Assembly (NCBI RefSeq): GCF_030410395.1
Contig: NZ_JAUHHF010000014.1
Span: forward strand, 1-64,000
Direction of reading: 5' to 3'
Source: Zwartia panacis
GTDB lineage: Bacteria > Pseudomonadota > Gammaproteobacteria > Burkholderiales > Burkholderiaceae_B
DNA length: 64,000 bases
This document shows, piece by piece, positions 47,341 to 55,932 of the stretch. The notes under the pieces are model-generated. The model ran no database searches, was not told the origin of the DNA, and saw only the letters and a program-made list of their open reading frames with translations. Made by a program: the position numbers and the translations under genes. Within the stretch, counting starts at the first letter, position 1. The number at the start of each line of letters is the position of its first letter.

Positions 47341-47808
47341 TCAGGTCAAGCTGCTTGCGGCTTGTAGGACCTCTTGCGCGTGTCCTGGCACTTTGAGCCC
47401 ACGCCAAGCCTGGACGAGTTTTCCATTCGCATCGATGAGGAAAGTGCTGCGTTCGATACCTCGAACTTGCTTGCCATACATTTGTTTGAGCTTGATCACG
47501 CCATATGCATTGCAAACTGTTTCATCTGTGTCGGCGATCAGGGGAAAGGGCAGTTCAAGTTTCTTTGAGAAATTTTCATGCGACTTGAGCGAGTCTCGCG
47601 AGACGCCGATCACGACGCAGCCGATTGCTAAAAATTGATCATGCAGGTCACGAAAATCTTGTGTTTCGGTTGTACAGCCCGGGGTGTTGTCTTTAGGATA
47701 AAAATAGAGAATGACGCCACGTCCAAGGCAACGTTCGAGAGAAATCTCACCAAAGGTGCTTTGTGCGGAAAAGCCCGGTGCGGGTTTGCCTATAAGAGCT
47801 GTACTCAT
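47341..47808 (-). CDS. bcp: Thioredoxin-dependent peroxiredoxin (BCP/PrxQ)
   Basis: An AhpC/TSA-fold peroxidase reducing hydroperoxides. The peroxidatic Cys45 lies in NTPGCTTE. The resolving cysteine that E. coli Bcp has five residues later is Gln50 here, so it may act as a 1-Cys enzyme or use another cysteine (27 or in IGCVVIG). The ATG at 47808 overlaps the stop of the upstream Mth938-like gene (ATGA) and gives 155 residues; the longer frame is spurious. Confidence 0.92.
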   Translation of the reverse strand: MSTALIGKPAPGFSAQSTFGEISLERCLGRGVILYFYPKDNTPGCTTETQDFRDLHDQFLAIGCVVIGVSRDSLKSHENFSKKLELPFPLIADTDETVCNAYGVIKLKQMYGKQVRGIERSTFLIDANGKLVQAWRGLKVPGHAQEVLQAASSLT

Positions 47809-48257
47809 CAGATTTTCTCCGGTAATAAAGCGGCGATCACTTGACGGCCTTCGGCCATTAAAATGTTGTACGTGCGAGCTGCTGCTTCGGTTGTCATGCA
47901 TTCGACGCCCACGCCTGCGCGCAGCAGCGGCGAGATGATCTTGTGATCCAGCATGCGCTGGCGTGAACCGGTACCAACCAGAAGTACTTCAGGTCGATCG
48001 CCTTCGACTTCGGGTTGAGGAGGCTGATCCGAGTCTAAAAAAGCGAGTGGGTCGATGGGCTTGAGCGCCAGACCTGCGGCGAGTAATAAATGAGCCGTGG
48101 AGATGTCTTCCGCGTTCTCGACCAGCCAATGTCTGACCGGCCCCTCTGGCCCGAATGCGATGGCGTGACTGTAGGTGGTTTTGTTGATTTCGACGTAGCC
48201 GTGACCGTAACCGGTGACGGTATTGAGCGCCGCGTTGGTGTCTGTATGAAGCTTCAA
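47808..48257 (-). CDS. Mth938-like domain protein (DUF498 family)
   Basis: A small protein of the Mth938/NDUFAF3-like fold, unknown in biochemical function in bacteria; the eukaryotic relative assists complex I assembly. VTGYGHGYVEINKTTYSHAI and VLLVGTGSRQRMLDHKIISPLLRAGVGVECMTTEAAARTYNIL are family-typical. 149 residues. It is first in a leftward run with bcp (overlapping), phoH and pdxA. Confidence 0.87.
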   Translation of the reverse strand: MKLHTDTNAALNTVTGYGHGYVEINKTTYSHAIAFGPEGPVRHWLVENAEDISTAHLLLAAGLALKPIDPLAFLDSDQPPQPEVEGDRPEVLLVGTGSRQRMLDHKIISPLLRAGVGVECMTTEAAARTYNILMAEGRQVIAALLPEKI

Positions 48258-48371
48258 TAAATACTCCAGCTAGTTCGGCTGATGATAGCGCAATCACTCG
48301 TTGGCTGTGATGACAGCGCAAGCAGTAAAAGGGATAGAAACAACTGTTTTTTTCAACGGGTGGGAACCGAT

Positions 48372-48400
48372 TTGCGGCATTGGTCCCGATGCGCTAGATT
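48372..48400 (+). promoter_or_regulatory. Candidate sigma-70 promoter for alaC-hom-thrC-crcB
   Basis: TTGCGG (48372-48377) and TAGATT (48395-48400) are exactly 17 bases apart, 61 bases before the alaC start. The rest of the 204-base divergent spacer shows no leader peptide or T-box. Confidence 0.5.
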
Positions 48401-48461
48401 ACAGGGTTTTGCTGCGCTGCAAATAAAGCAAAGTTAAGCTTTTCTTACACAAGGATTGAGG

Positions 48462-49646
48462 ATGAGAAAGTTTTCTCGCATCGAGCGTCTGCCCCCCTAC
48501 GTTTTCAACATCACGGCTGAGCTCAAAATGGCAGCGCGTCGGCGTGGCGAGGACATTATCGATATGTCGATGGGTAATCCCGATGGTGCGACACCTCCTC
48601 ATATCGTCAGCAAACTGGTCGAGGCTTCAGAGCGCCCGACTACGCATGGATATTCGGTCTCCAAGGGCATTCCACGCCTGCGCAAGGCCATCACCGACTG
48701 GTACGCGCGGCGCTATCAGGTACAGTTCGACCCGGATTCGGAGGCCATCGTCACGATCGGCTCCAAAGAAGGTCTGGCCCACCTGATGCTGGCGACACTC
48801 GATGCGGGCGATACTGTTCTGGTTCCGAATCCAAGCTACCCCATCCATATTTACGGTGCTGTGATCGCGGGCGCCAATATCCGTTCGGTGCGGATGACCC
48901 CGGGGTCAGATTTCTTTGAAGAGCTCGAGCGCGCGGTACGTGAGTCCATTCCCAAGCCAAAAATGATGATTTTGGGATTCCCGAGCAATCCGACTGCCCA
49001 ATGTGTGGATTTGTCTTTTTTTGAACGCGTGGTCAAGCTCGCTCAGGAACACAACATCATCGTGGTGCATGATCTGGCTTACGCCGATATTTGCTTCGAT
49101 GGTTATCAGGCCCCCTCGATTATGCAGGTGCCCGGCGCCCGCGAGGTCGCGGTTGAGTTTTTTACCATGAGTAAAAGCTACAACATGGCAGGCTGGCGGA
49201 TTGGTTTCATGGTCGGCAACGCAGAACTTGTCAGCGCGCTGGCCCGTATCAAAAGTTACCATGACTACGGCACGTTCACTCCTATCCAAGTTGCTGCGAT
49301 CGCGGCGCTTGAGGGACCTCAGGATTGTGTGTCAGAAGTCGTGGAGAAATATCAGAGTCGCCGGGACGTTCTGGTCAAGGGTCTTCATGAGGCAGGCTGG
49401 ATGGTGGACAATCCCAAAGCCTCCATGTACATCTGGGCGCGTATTCCCGAGCCCTACCGGGCGGCCGGATCTCTGGAGTTTGCCAAGCGGATCCTCGAGG
49501 AGGCCAAGGTCGCGGTTTCTCCTGGGATAGGCTTCGGAGATTACGGAGACGAATACGTCAGGTTCGCCCTGATTGAAAATGAGCAGCGTACGCGTCAAGC
49601 CGTGCGCGGCATCAAAGAAATGTTTCGCAAGGATGGGTTGCTGTAA
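48462..49646 (+). CDS. alaC: Alanine transaminase AlaC
   Basis: A PLP-dependent class I/II aminotransferase converting pyruvate and glutamate to alanine and 2-oxoglutarate. It follows E. coli AlaC closely from the start ([20 protein letters not shown]) to the end, including FSMGNPDG-like [14 protein letters not shown] and [15 protein letters not shown] with the PLP lysine. The ATG at 48462 has AAGGA upstream; a TTG six bases earlier is the alternative. It overlaps hom (TAATG), the usual betaproteobacterial arrangement with threonine genes. Confidence 0.93.
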   Translation: MRKFSRIERLPPYVFNITAELKMAARRRGEDIIDMSMGNPDGATPPHIVSKLVEASERPTTHGYSVSKGIPRLRKAITDWYARRYQVQFDPDSEAIVTIGSKEGLAHLMLATLDAGDTVLVPNPSYPIHIYGAVIAGANIRSVRMTPGSDFFEELERAVRESIPKPKMMILGFPSNPTAQCVDLSFFERVVKLAQEHNIIVVHDLAYADICFDGYQAPSIMQVPGAREVAVEFFTMSKSYNMAGWRIGFMVGNAELVSALARIKSYHDYGTFTPIQVAAIAALEGPQDCVSEVVEKYQSRRDVLVKGLHEAGWMVDNPKASMYIWARIPEPYRAAGSLEFAKRILEEAKVAVSPGIGFGDYGDEYVRFALIENEQRTRQAVRGIKEMFRKDGLL

Positions 49647-50953
49647 TGGAATCAATCAAGGTCGGTCTATTGGGTTTGGGCGTTGTCGGTGGCGGCACCT
49701 GGAAAGTGCTGGCCCGCAACGCGGGTGAAATTTCCCGTCGTGCGGGTCGCAGCATCGAGATCACTCGCGTGGCTGTACGCGATTTGGCAAAAGCACGCGC
49801 CATGCTTGGCTCGGCCGTCGATGTGGGGACGGATCCTTTCGCCGTGGTGCGTGATCCTTCGATTGATATCGTGGTTGAGTTAATTGGCGGGGATACACTC
49901 GCGCGCGACCTTGTACTCGAGGCGATCGCGCAGGGCAAACATGTCGTGACTGCCAACAAAGCCTTGCTTGCCAAGCATGGCACAGAGATTTTTGCCGCGG
50001 CCTCTGCCAAGGGCGTCATGGTGGCTTTCGAAGCCGCAGTCGCCGGCGGTATTCCAATCATCAAAGCCATGCGCGAGGGGTTGACAGCCAATCGCATCGA
50101 ATGGGTGGCCGGTATCATCAACGGCACGACCAATTTCATCTTGTCGGAAATGCGCTCGCGTGGTTTGCCTTTTGCGACTGTGCTGGCCGAGGCGCAAAAG
50201 CTTGGCTATGCCGAGGCTGACCCGACATTTGATATCGAAGGCGTCGATGCCGCCCACAAGCTGACGTTGCTCGCTTCGCTGGCATTCGGGATTCCAGTGC
50301 AGTTCGACAAAGCGCACATCGAAGGTATTTCACAGCTTGCCTCCGAAGACATCAAGCTTGCTGAGCGCCTAGGTTACCGGATTAAATTGTTAGGTATCAC
50401 CAAGCGACGCTCCAACGGGATTGAGTTGCGTGTTCATCCCGCCCTGGTACCCAGCTCTTCCTTACTTGCCAACGTCGAGGGTGCGATGAATGCAGTCCTC
50501 GTACGCGGCGATGCGGTGGGTCAGACTCTTTATTACGGCAAAGGCGCTGGCGAGGAGCCTACGGCCTCAGCTGTCGTGGCCGATATCGTTGACGTGACAC
50601 GTCTGCATACAGCCGATCCAGAGCACCGCGTGCCTCATTTGGCGTTTCAGCCTGATGCGATGGCTGACACCCCGATTTTGTCGATCGAAGACGTGGTGAC
50701 TGCCTATTATCTCCGCATGACGGTGGCGGATCAGCCTGGCGTTTTGGCGGACATTGCAAGAGTATTGGCGGATGCCGGTATCTCGATCGGTTCGATGATC
50801 CAGCAGCCTTCTGATGCGGACGGGAGTGCCGACTTGATTTTCCTGACGCACCAAGCCCTGGAGAGGAATATCAATACTGCGATTGCCCGGATCGAGTCCC
50901 TTCAATTCGTTCGTTCAAGCGTGACCCGTTTGAGAGTGGAAAGTTTGTCATGA
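49646..50953 (+). CDS. hom: Homoserine dehydrogenase
   Basis: Reduces aspartate semialdehyde to homoserine. The N-terminal Rossmann domain (VGLLGLGVVGGGTWKVL) is followed by the catalytic domain with AGIINGTTNFIL and EAQKLGYAEADPTFDIEG, and a C-terminal ACT domain (about 350-435; MTVADQPGVLADIARVLADAGISI) that normally senses threonine. The 435 residues are standard for the monofunctional enzyme. It overlaps both alaC and thrC. Confidence 0.96.
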   Translation: MESIKVGLLGLGVVGGGTWKVLARNAGEISRRAGRSIEITRVAVRDLAKARAMLGSAVDVGTDPFAVVRDPSIDIVVELIGGDTLARDLVLEAIAQGKHVVTANKALLAKHGTEIFAAASAKGVMVAFEAAVAGGIPIIKAMREGLTANRIEWVAGIINGTTNFILSEMRSRGLPFATVLAEAQKLGYAEADPTFDIEGVDAAHKLTLLASLAFGIPVQFDKAHIEGISQLASEDIKLAERLGYRIKLLGITKRRSNGIELRVHPALVPSSSLLANVEGAMNAVLVRGDAVGQTLYYGKGAGEEPTASAVVADIVDVTRLHTADPEHRVPHLAFQPDAMADTPILSIEDVVTAYYLRMTVADQPGVLADIARVLADAGISIGSMIQQPSDADGSADLIFLTHQALERNINTAIARIESLQFVRSSVTRLRVESLS

Positions 50954-52359
50954 AATACGTATCAACCCGGGGCGGAATGAATGCCCAAGCGTTTTCCGAT
51001 ATTTTGCTTGAGGGTCTGGCGCCCGATGGCGGCCTAGCCGTTCCAGAAAGCATTCCCCAGATTTCAGCGCAGACACTTGAAACTTGGCGCACCTTGCCCT
51101 ATCACGCATTGGCGACCGAGGTTTTGTCTTTGTTCGTCACTGACATTGATCGCACGACACTGGCTTCAATGACGGCATCCGCCTACTGCAAGGAGTCTTT
51201 TAAAACCGAAGCGATCGTTCCCGTGCGACCGCTCTACGACGGCATGTCGCTCCTGAGTCTCTCCGAAGGTCCGACGCTGGCGTTCAAAGACATGGCGATG
51301 CAGTTTCTCGGACAAGTTTTTCCATACGTTTTGAAACAGCGCGGCACGACGCTCAATATCTTGGGCGCGACTTCAGGTGACACTGGATCGGCAGCCGAGT
51401 ATGCCATGCGTGGTAAGGATGCCGTCGCCGTGTTTATGCTGTCCCCACACGGTCGCATGAGTGCGTTTCAGCGCGCCCAGATGTATTCGCTGCAGGATGC
51501 CAATATCCATAACATCGCTGTAAAAGGCGTCTTTGACGAAGCCCAGGATGTGGTCAAAGCACTGTCTGGCGATTTGGCTTTCAAGTCCAAATACCGACTG
51601 GGTGCCGTCAACTCGATCAACTGGGCGCGTATCGCGGCGCAGATTGTGTATTACTTTCATGGTTGGTTGCGCTCGACTTCCGCGCCCGGCCAAGAGGTTT
51701 CCTTTACAGTCCCTTCTGGCAATTTTGGCAATATTCTGGCGGGACACATCGCGCGTTCGATGGGGTTGCCGATTCGCCGGTTGGTGTTGGCGACGAATGA
51801 AAATAACGTGCTTGAAGAATTCTTTCGTACGGGTATCTACAGACCACGCGGGGCGGCACAGACTTTCGCGACATCAAGTCCCTCCATGGATATTTCGCGT
51901 GCCTCCAATTTCGAACGATTTGTGTTCGATCTGGTCGGTCGTGATGCCGAGCGCGTCGCCGGACTCTGGCGCGAATTGTCGCGTGAAGGTTTCTTTGATC
52001 TGTCAGCGATGAAGCCAGAGTTAGACCGCCGCTATGGCTTTGTCGCGGGTTGCAGCACGCATCAGGATCGACTGGCCACAATACGCGCTGTCCATGCGCG
52101 TACCGGGGTGTTGATCGATCCCCACACCGCGGACGGGGTCAAGGTCGCCGCCAAATATGTCGAGCCAGGCGTTCCCATGCTCGTGCTGGAGACCGCATTG
52201 CCCGCGAAGTTCTCCGAGGTGATCGAGCAAGCATTGGGTATGCCTGCGCCACTACCCGCCGGACTGGAAAATCTTGAGTCCTTGCCGCAGCGCTTTACTG
52301 TCTTGCCCTGCGATGTCGCAAGCGTTCGCGCGTACATCACCGAACACGCCAGTACCTGA
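50950..52359 (+). CDS. thrC: Threonine synthase
   Basis: A PLP enzyme making threonine from O-phosphohomoserine. KYVSTRGG at the N-terminus, EGPTLAFKDMAMQFLG with the PLP lysine, GATSGDTGSAAEYA for phosphate binding, and FTVPSGNFGNILAG are characteristic of the long (type 2) threonine synthases of about 470 residues. It overlaps hom by ATGA. No thrB lies between them, as in other betaproteobacteria. Confidence 0.96.
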   Translation: MKYVSTRGGMNAQAFSDILLEGLAPDGGLAVPESIPQISAQTLETWRTLPYHALATEVLSLFVTDIDRTTLASMTASAYCKESFKTEAIVPVRPLYDGMSLLSLSEGPTLAFKDMAMQFLGQVFPYVLKQRGTTLNILGATSGDTGSAAEYAMRGKDAVAVFMLSPHGRMSAFQRAQMYSLQDANIHNIAVKGVFDEAQDVVKALSGDLAFKSKYRLGAVNSINWARIAAQIVYYFHGWLRSTSAPGQEVSFTVPSGNFGNILAGHIARSMGLPIRRLVLATNENNVLEEFFRTGIYRPRGAAQTFATSSPSMDISRASNFERFVFDLVGRDAERVAGLWRELSREGFFDLSAMKPELDRRYGFVAGCSTHQDRLATIRAVHARTGVLIDPHTADGVKVAAKYVEPGVPMLVLETALPAKFSEVIEQALGMPAPLPAGLENLESLPQRFTVLPCDVASVRAYITEHAST

Positions 52360-52369
52360 TATCGTGCAA

Positions 52370-52756
52370 ATGCTCACCTCTGCCCATTTCTTCGCTGTTG
52401 CGGCCGGCGCAACGGCTGGGGCTTGGCTCAGGTGGTTGTTGGGCCTGTGGCTCAATCGGCATGCTGAAATGTTGCCGTGGGGCACATTCGCCGCCAATAT
52501 GCTTGGTGGCTATTTAGTCGGCCTGGTTCTGGGCCTGGTGGCTGCGCATCCTGAATGGCCACAGTTCTGGCGCTTGCTGCTCGTGACTGGTTTTCTGGGT
52601 GGCTTGACGACTTTTTCAACCTTTTCAGCCGAAGTGGTGGCTTTCGTCGAGGAAGGCCGTTTTGGCATGGCGGTGTCTTATGCTGGGTTGAGTCTTGCAG
52701 GATCTTTGGTGCTGACTTTTCTCGGTTTGTTAACCGCCCACAGCATCAAGGGATAA
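52370..52756 (+). CDS. crcB: Fluoride ion channel CrcB/FluC
   Basis: A small membrane fluoride exporter acting as a dual-topology dimer. Four membrane helices are visible in 128 residues. GTFAANMLGGYLVG and TGFLGGLTTFSTFSAE (the pore-lining TTFSTF and Phe residues) are diagnostic. It starts 10 bases after the thrC stop; the longer frame reads back into thrC and is not used. No fluoride riboswitch can fit in this spacer, so expression must follow the threonine operon or an internal promoter. Confidence 0.93.
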   Translation: MLTSAHFFAVAAGATAGAWLRWLLGLWLNRHAEMLPWGTFAANMLGGYLVGLVLGLVAAHPEWPQFWRLLLVTGFLGGLTTFSTFSAEVVAFVEEGRFGMAVSYAGLSLAGSLVLTFLGLLTAHSIKG

Positions 52757-52761
52757 GCTCA

Positions 52762-54138
52762 TCACTCTCGGGCGCTTGATGACCCTAGTTGTCGGAGTAA
52801 CACTGCAGCGGCTGAACGACCGCTTCGCACGGCGCCTTCGAGTACAGCAGGGTATCCGGTATCCGTCCAGTCGCCCGCCAAGGTGATTCGTGGCCAAGGG
52901 CTTCGGTTTGCCGGCCTCGCTAAATCGGGGGTCGCATCGAATGTCGCGCGCTTCTCCACGATCAGTCTTTGATACCTGACGTCAGGCATAGGTGCTTTGC
53001 ATTGAGGGTGTCTGGCGGTTTGCTCACGCACTTGCGAGGCAATATCACTGACAAAGCGCGCTCTGTCTTGTTTTAAAAAATCGCTTGAATCGCTGATGAC
53101 GACAGTAATTTGTTTGTTGTGTCCGATTCGATTAAAGACCCATTGCCCGACATGTCCCCGAGAGTGGTTCTCATCGAGCATCATCATGCTGCGAGGTAAG
53201 CGCCAGTCCGATTCCAGCTCCAGGGTGAGTGTCGCGATCGCGCGATAATTAAAAGCACCAAGCATCCGGAACAAAGAAATTTCTGACTCTTGCTCAGGCG
53301 TTCGCATATCGGCGGACGCTCGCATAACCGATGCAGTCACTTCTGCCTGATCGAACAAGATTCGCGCTGCGGCGTAAGGAGGCGTGGCCACGACACAGCC
53401 ATCAAAGACTTCTCCATCGATTTCGACATGTGTAGGTTTGGCCTGAACCTTGCGTACAAGATGGCGATAACGCATGGTCAGTGCGCGAGACGCAGCGGCT
53501 GGCCAGAGTTCAGTCAAATCCAGACGTGGGATCAGCAAATCGCTTGCTTCGCGATGGGCATCCAGACTATCGCGCAAGACATTGAGAAAAAGTTGCGCAC
53601 AGCTACTGTCAAGAGGTGTGTTGAGCGCAGCCAGACACAAAGGGGACCAGAGCTTGCGACTCAGCAACGTCGATTGCTGATAACGCGACAAGAGTCGTGC
53701 GGCGGTTTCTCCCGGCCTTGCTTGCCAACCACCGAGCCGACAGCTCACCATCATGCGCAACGCAAGAACGCGGTCCGACGTAGGCAACCCCTTTGTGAAA
53801 AGGAGTGCGACCAGTGTATTGAAGGGGGCGGGCAACCTCGGCGCATGGAGCCTGAATGTGCCATCCGCGCTTTCAAGATGAAGCGGCTCACGCACAAGGC
53901 GTTGATCAATGTTTTGACCGGGATGCAGACTTTCGATCAGTTTGATGGTCTCGGTGTACGCACCGAGCATGAGATGTTGACCGTTGTCGATGTTTCCCAT
54001 GTGGATATCGTCGACACCGCGGGCGCGTCCACCCGGCAAGGGGGCCGCCTCAAAGACCGTGACGTGTGCGCCACGGTCTTGCAGACTAAGTGCTGCAGCC
54101 AGGCCCGCCCAGCCCGCACCGATCACGGCGAGTTTCAC
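52762..54138 (-). CDS. hpnE: Squalene-forming FAD-dependent desaturase/oxidoreductase HpnE
   Basis: An amine-oxidase-fold flavoprotein that reduces hydroxysqualene to squalene. The dinucleotide-binding GAGWAGLAAALSLQDRGAHVTVFEA is at the N-terminus, followed by PLPGGRAR. A second FAD motif, LAGDWTDTGYPAVLEGAVRSGR, lies at the C-terminus. The 458 residues fit. It overlaps the hpnD stop (ATGA) and ends five bases from convergent crcB, so nothing separates the two operons. Confidence 0.93.
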   Translation of the reverse strand: MKLAVIGAGWAGLAAALSLQDRGAHVTVFEAAPLPGGRARGVDDIHMGNIDNGQHLMLGAYTETIKLIESLHPGQNIDQRLVREPLHLESADGTFRLHAPRLPAPFNTLVALLFTKGLPTSDRVLALRMMVSCRLGGWQARPGETAARLLSRYQQSTLLSRKLWSPLCLAALNTPLDSSCAQLFLNVLRDSLDAHREASDLLIPRLDLTELWPAAASRALTMRYRHLVRKVQAKPTHVEIDGEVFDGCVVATPPYAAARILFDQAEVTASVMRASADMRTPEQESEISLFRMLGAFNYRAIATLTLELESDWRLPRSMMMLDENHSRGHVGQWVFNRIGHNKQITVVISDSSDFLKQDRARFVSDIASQVREQTARHPQCKAPMPDVRYQRLIVEKRATFDATPDLARPANRSPWPRITLAGDWTDTGYPAVLEGAVRSGRSAAAVLLRQLGSSSARE

Positions 54139-55013
54139 GACGGATCGCTCGATCGCCTGATTTGTTTCAGCACGCTACGACCGGCGCCGACAAAATTTTT
54201 CCAGGCAAGCCAAAATTTTCGAATAGGCGTGAGCGAAATACGCTGATCCAGTACCTGCCACTTTTCATGTTCGATTTCTTCGAGCAAGGCGTGGTAGATG
54301 GCCGCCATCATCAAACCGGGTCGCTGAGCGCGTCTGTCGCACTCTGGCAAGGCGTCGACGGCTTCTCGGTAAAGTTTGCGAGCGCGTTTGGCCTCAAAAG
54401 CCATCAAGGCGGAAAAGTTGTCTGAATACTGACTGTTCAGCACATCGGCGGCCCGAACTCCAAATTGTTGCAGATCGCTGATGGGGAGATAAATGCGACC
54501 ACGACGTGCATCGTCACCGACATCGCGGATGATGTTGGTGAGTTGAAACGCAATACCGAGTTTGCTTGCATACTGCAGCGTCGCCGAATCCCGATAACCA
54601 AAAATCCCTGCCGATAGCTCCCCGACCACGCCGGCGACATGCCAGCAGTACTTTTCCAGCCCCGGCCAGTCCAGATATCGAGTTTGGTCGAGGTCCATCT
54701 CCATGCCATCGATAATGGCGAGCAAGCGTTCCTGGGTGATGTCAAAAGGTTTCAAATGGGGGGCGAGGGCGAGTGTGACGGGGTGCTCTGGCTTGCCCTG
54801 AAACATGGCTTCGATTTGAGTCCGCCACCAGGCCAGTTTGATTCTGGCGATGGACGGATCCGTGCATTCATCCACCACATCATCGACTTCACGACAAAAA
54901 GCGTAGAGCGCCGTGATCGCCAGACGTCTTTCCGGAGGTAAAAATAGAAAAGCGTAATAAAAGCTGGAACCGCTTTTGGCTGCTTTTTCTTGGCAATATT
55001 CGCTAGGGGTCAT
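54135..55013 (-). CDS. hpnD: Presqualene diphosphate synthase HpnD
   Basis: Joins two farnesyl diphosphates into presqualene diphosphate. It is a trans-isoprenoid synthase with FCREVDDVVDEC as the first aspartate-rich motif (about residue 40-50) and RDVGDDARRGRIYLP as the second (about 160-175). The 292 residues are standard. It lies four bases after hpnC and overlaps hpnE. Its substrate comes from IspA, encoded 17 kb to the left. Confidence 0.94.
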   Translation of the reverse strand: MTPSEYCQEKAAKSGSSFYYAFLFLPPERRLAITALYAFCREVDDVVDECTDPSIARIKLAWWRTQIEAMFQGKPEHPVTLALAPHLKPFDITQERLLAIIDGMEMDLDQTRYLDWPGLEKYCWHVAGVVGELSAGIFGYRDSATLQYASKLGIAFQLTNIIRDVGDDARRGRIYLPISDLQQFGVRAADVLNSQYSDNFSALMAFEAKRARKLYREAVDALPECDRRAQRPGLMMAAIYHALLEEIEHEKWQVLDQRISLTPIRKFWLAWKNFVGAGRSVLKQIRRSSDPS

Positions 55014-55017
55014 CGCA

Positions 55018-55824
55018 TCAGGCTCTTAATGCACGCCAGAACATCAATGCCCAATCCTGGGCGCCAAGTGTCGGGCGATGCCGGAAAACATCAAAACGTA
55101 CATGCTCGATTTTTTCGAGAATTCTCAAACCACCTTGAATAATCAATCTGAGTTCGAGACCGATTCTGCCCGAAAGCATTCGTCCAAGGGGACGTCCGGA
55201 GTTTAACAAGCCTCTGGTCCTATTCACCTGAAACTGCATGAGCTGGCACCATGCCTGGTCCGTACGGGCAACGGCAAAATGATTTTCAGTCACGCCAAAA
55301 TACTCAAGCTCGTCCTGAGGCAGGTAAATACGGTCTTTTTTCCAGTCAATGGCCACATCCTGCAAAAAATTGATCAGTTGTAAAGCCGAACAGATGGCGG
55401 CCGAGAGCTCCATGGCATGGGCATCAGTGGTCTTGTACAAGTGAAGCATCAAGGTGCCGACAGGATTGGCCGAGCGCCTGCAATAATCGAGCAGGTCGGC
55501 ATAGCTCTGATAACGTTTTTGCACGATATCTTGATCGAAGGCTGACAGGAGATCCAAAAAAGCTTCGGTTGGCAGCGCATGTTTCTCAATGGTGTGTGCC
55601 AGAGGTCTGAACCGGTCGGCCGGGAGGTCTCCATTTGCAATCAAAAGGATGGCCTCTCGGTACTCCTGTAGCGCGGCCAGCCGCTCGGCCGGTGGGGCAT
55701 CGCCTTCGTCCGCGATGTCATCCGCGCCACGGGCGAACCGGTAGATGTCAGTGACTGCGCTTCTCAGATGCCTGGGGAGCAAAATCGAAGCAACAGGAAA
55801 GTTTTCGTAATGGTCAACGGCCAT
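55018..55824 (-). CDS. hpnC: Hydroxysqualene synthase HpnC
   Basis: Converts presqualene diphosphate to hydroxysqualene. It is related to HpnD but distinct: ENFPVASILLPRHLR starts the protein, ARGADDIADEGD is the first aspartate-rich motif and QDVAIDWKKDRIYLP the second. 268 residues. It is the first gene of the leftward hpnCDE operon and divergent from radA. No squalene-hopene cyclase is in the window. Confidence 0.94.
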   Translation of the reverse strand: MAVDHYENFPVASILLPRHLRSAVTDIYRFARGADDIADEGDAPPAERLAALQEYREAILLIANGDLPADRFRPLAHTIEKHALPTEAFLDLLSAFDQDIVQKRYQSYADLLDYCRRSANPVGTLMLHLYKTTDAHAMELSAAICSALQLINFLQDVAIDWKKDRIYLPQDELEYFGVTENHFAVARTDQAWCQLMQFQVNRTRGLLNSGRPLGRMLSGRIGLELRLIIQGGLRILEKIEHVRFDVFRHRPTLGAQDWALMFWRALRA

Positions 55825-55932
55825 GAGTAAAAAATGCTTAATTAGTCCGGATTGGACAGGGATGACGCAGTGTAGTGGTTCACCCCTGCGTTAGACTAGC
55901 AATATGCGGTGCATCCAGCGCCAGAGAATTTC

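Noticed and set aside
45571-48257. The PIN-PhoH gene and its small neighbour as a toxin-antitoxin pair
   Set aside because: PhoH2 toxins have a small antitoxin directly upstream. Here the upstream genes are a peroxiredoxin and a Mth938-like protein.
53290-54246. A 318-codon open frame antisense to hpnE and hpnD
   Set aside because: HpnE and HpnD are unmistakable on the other strand, and the antisense translation is Arg/Gln/Cys-rich without motifs.
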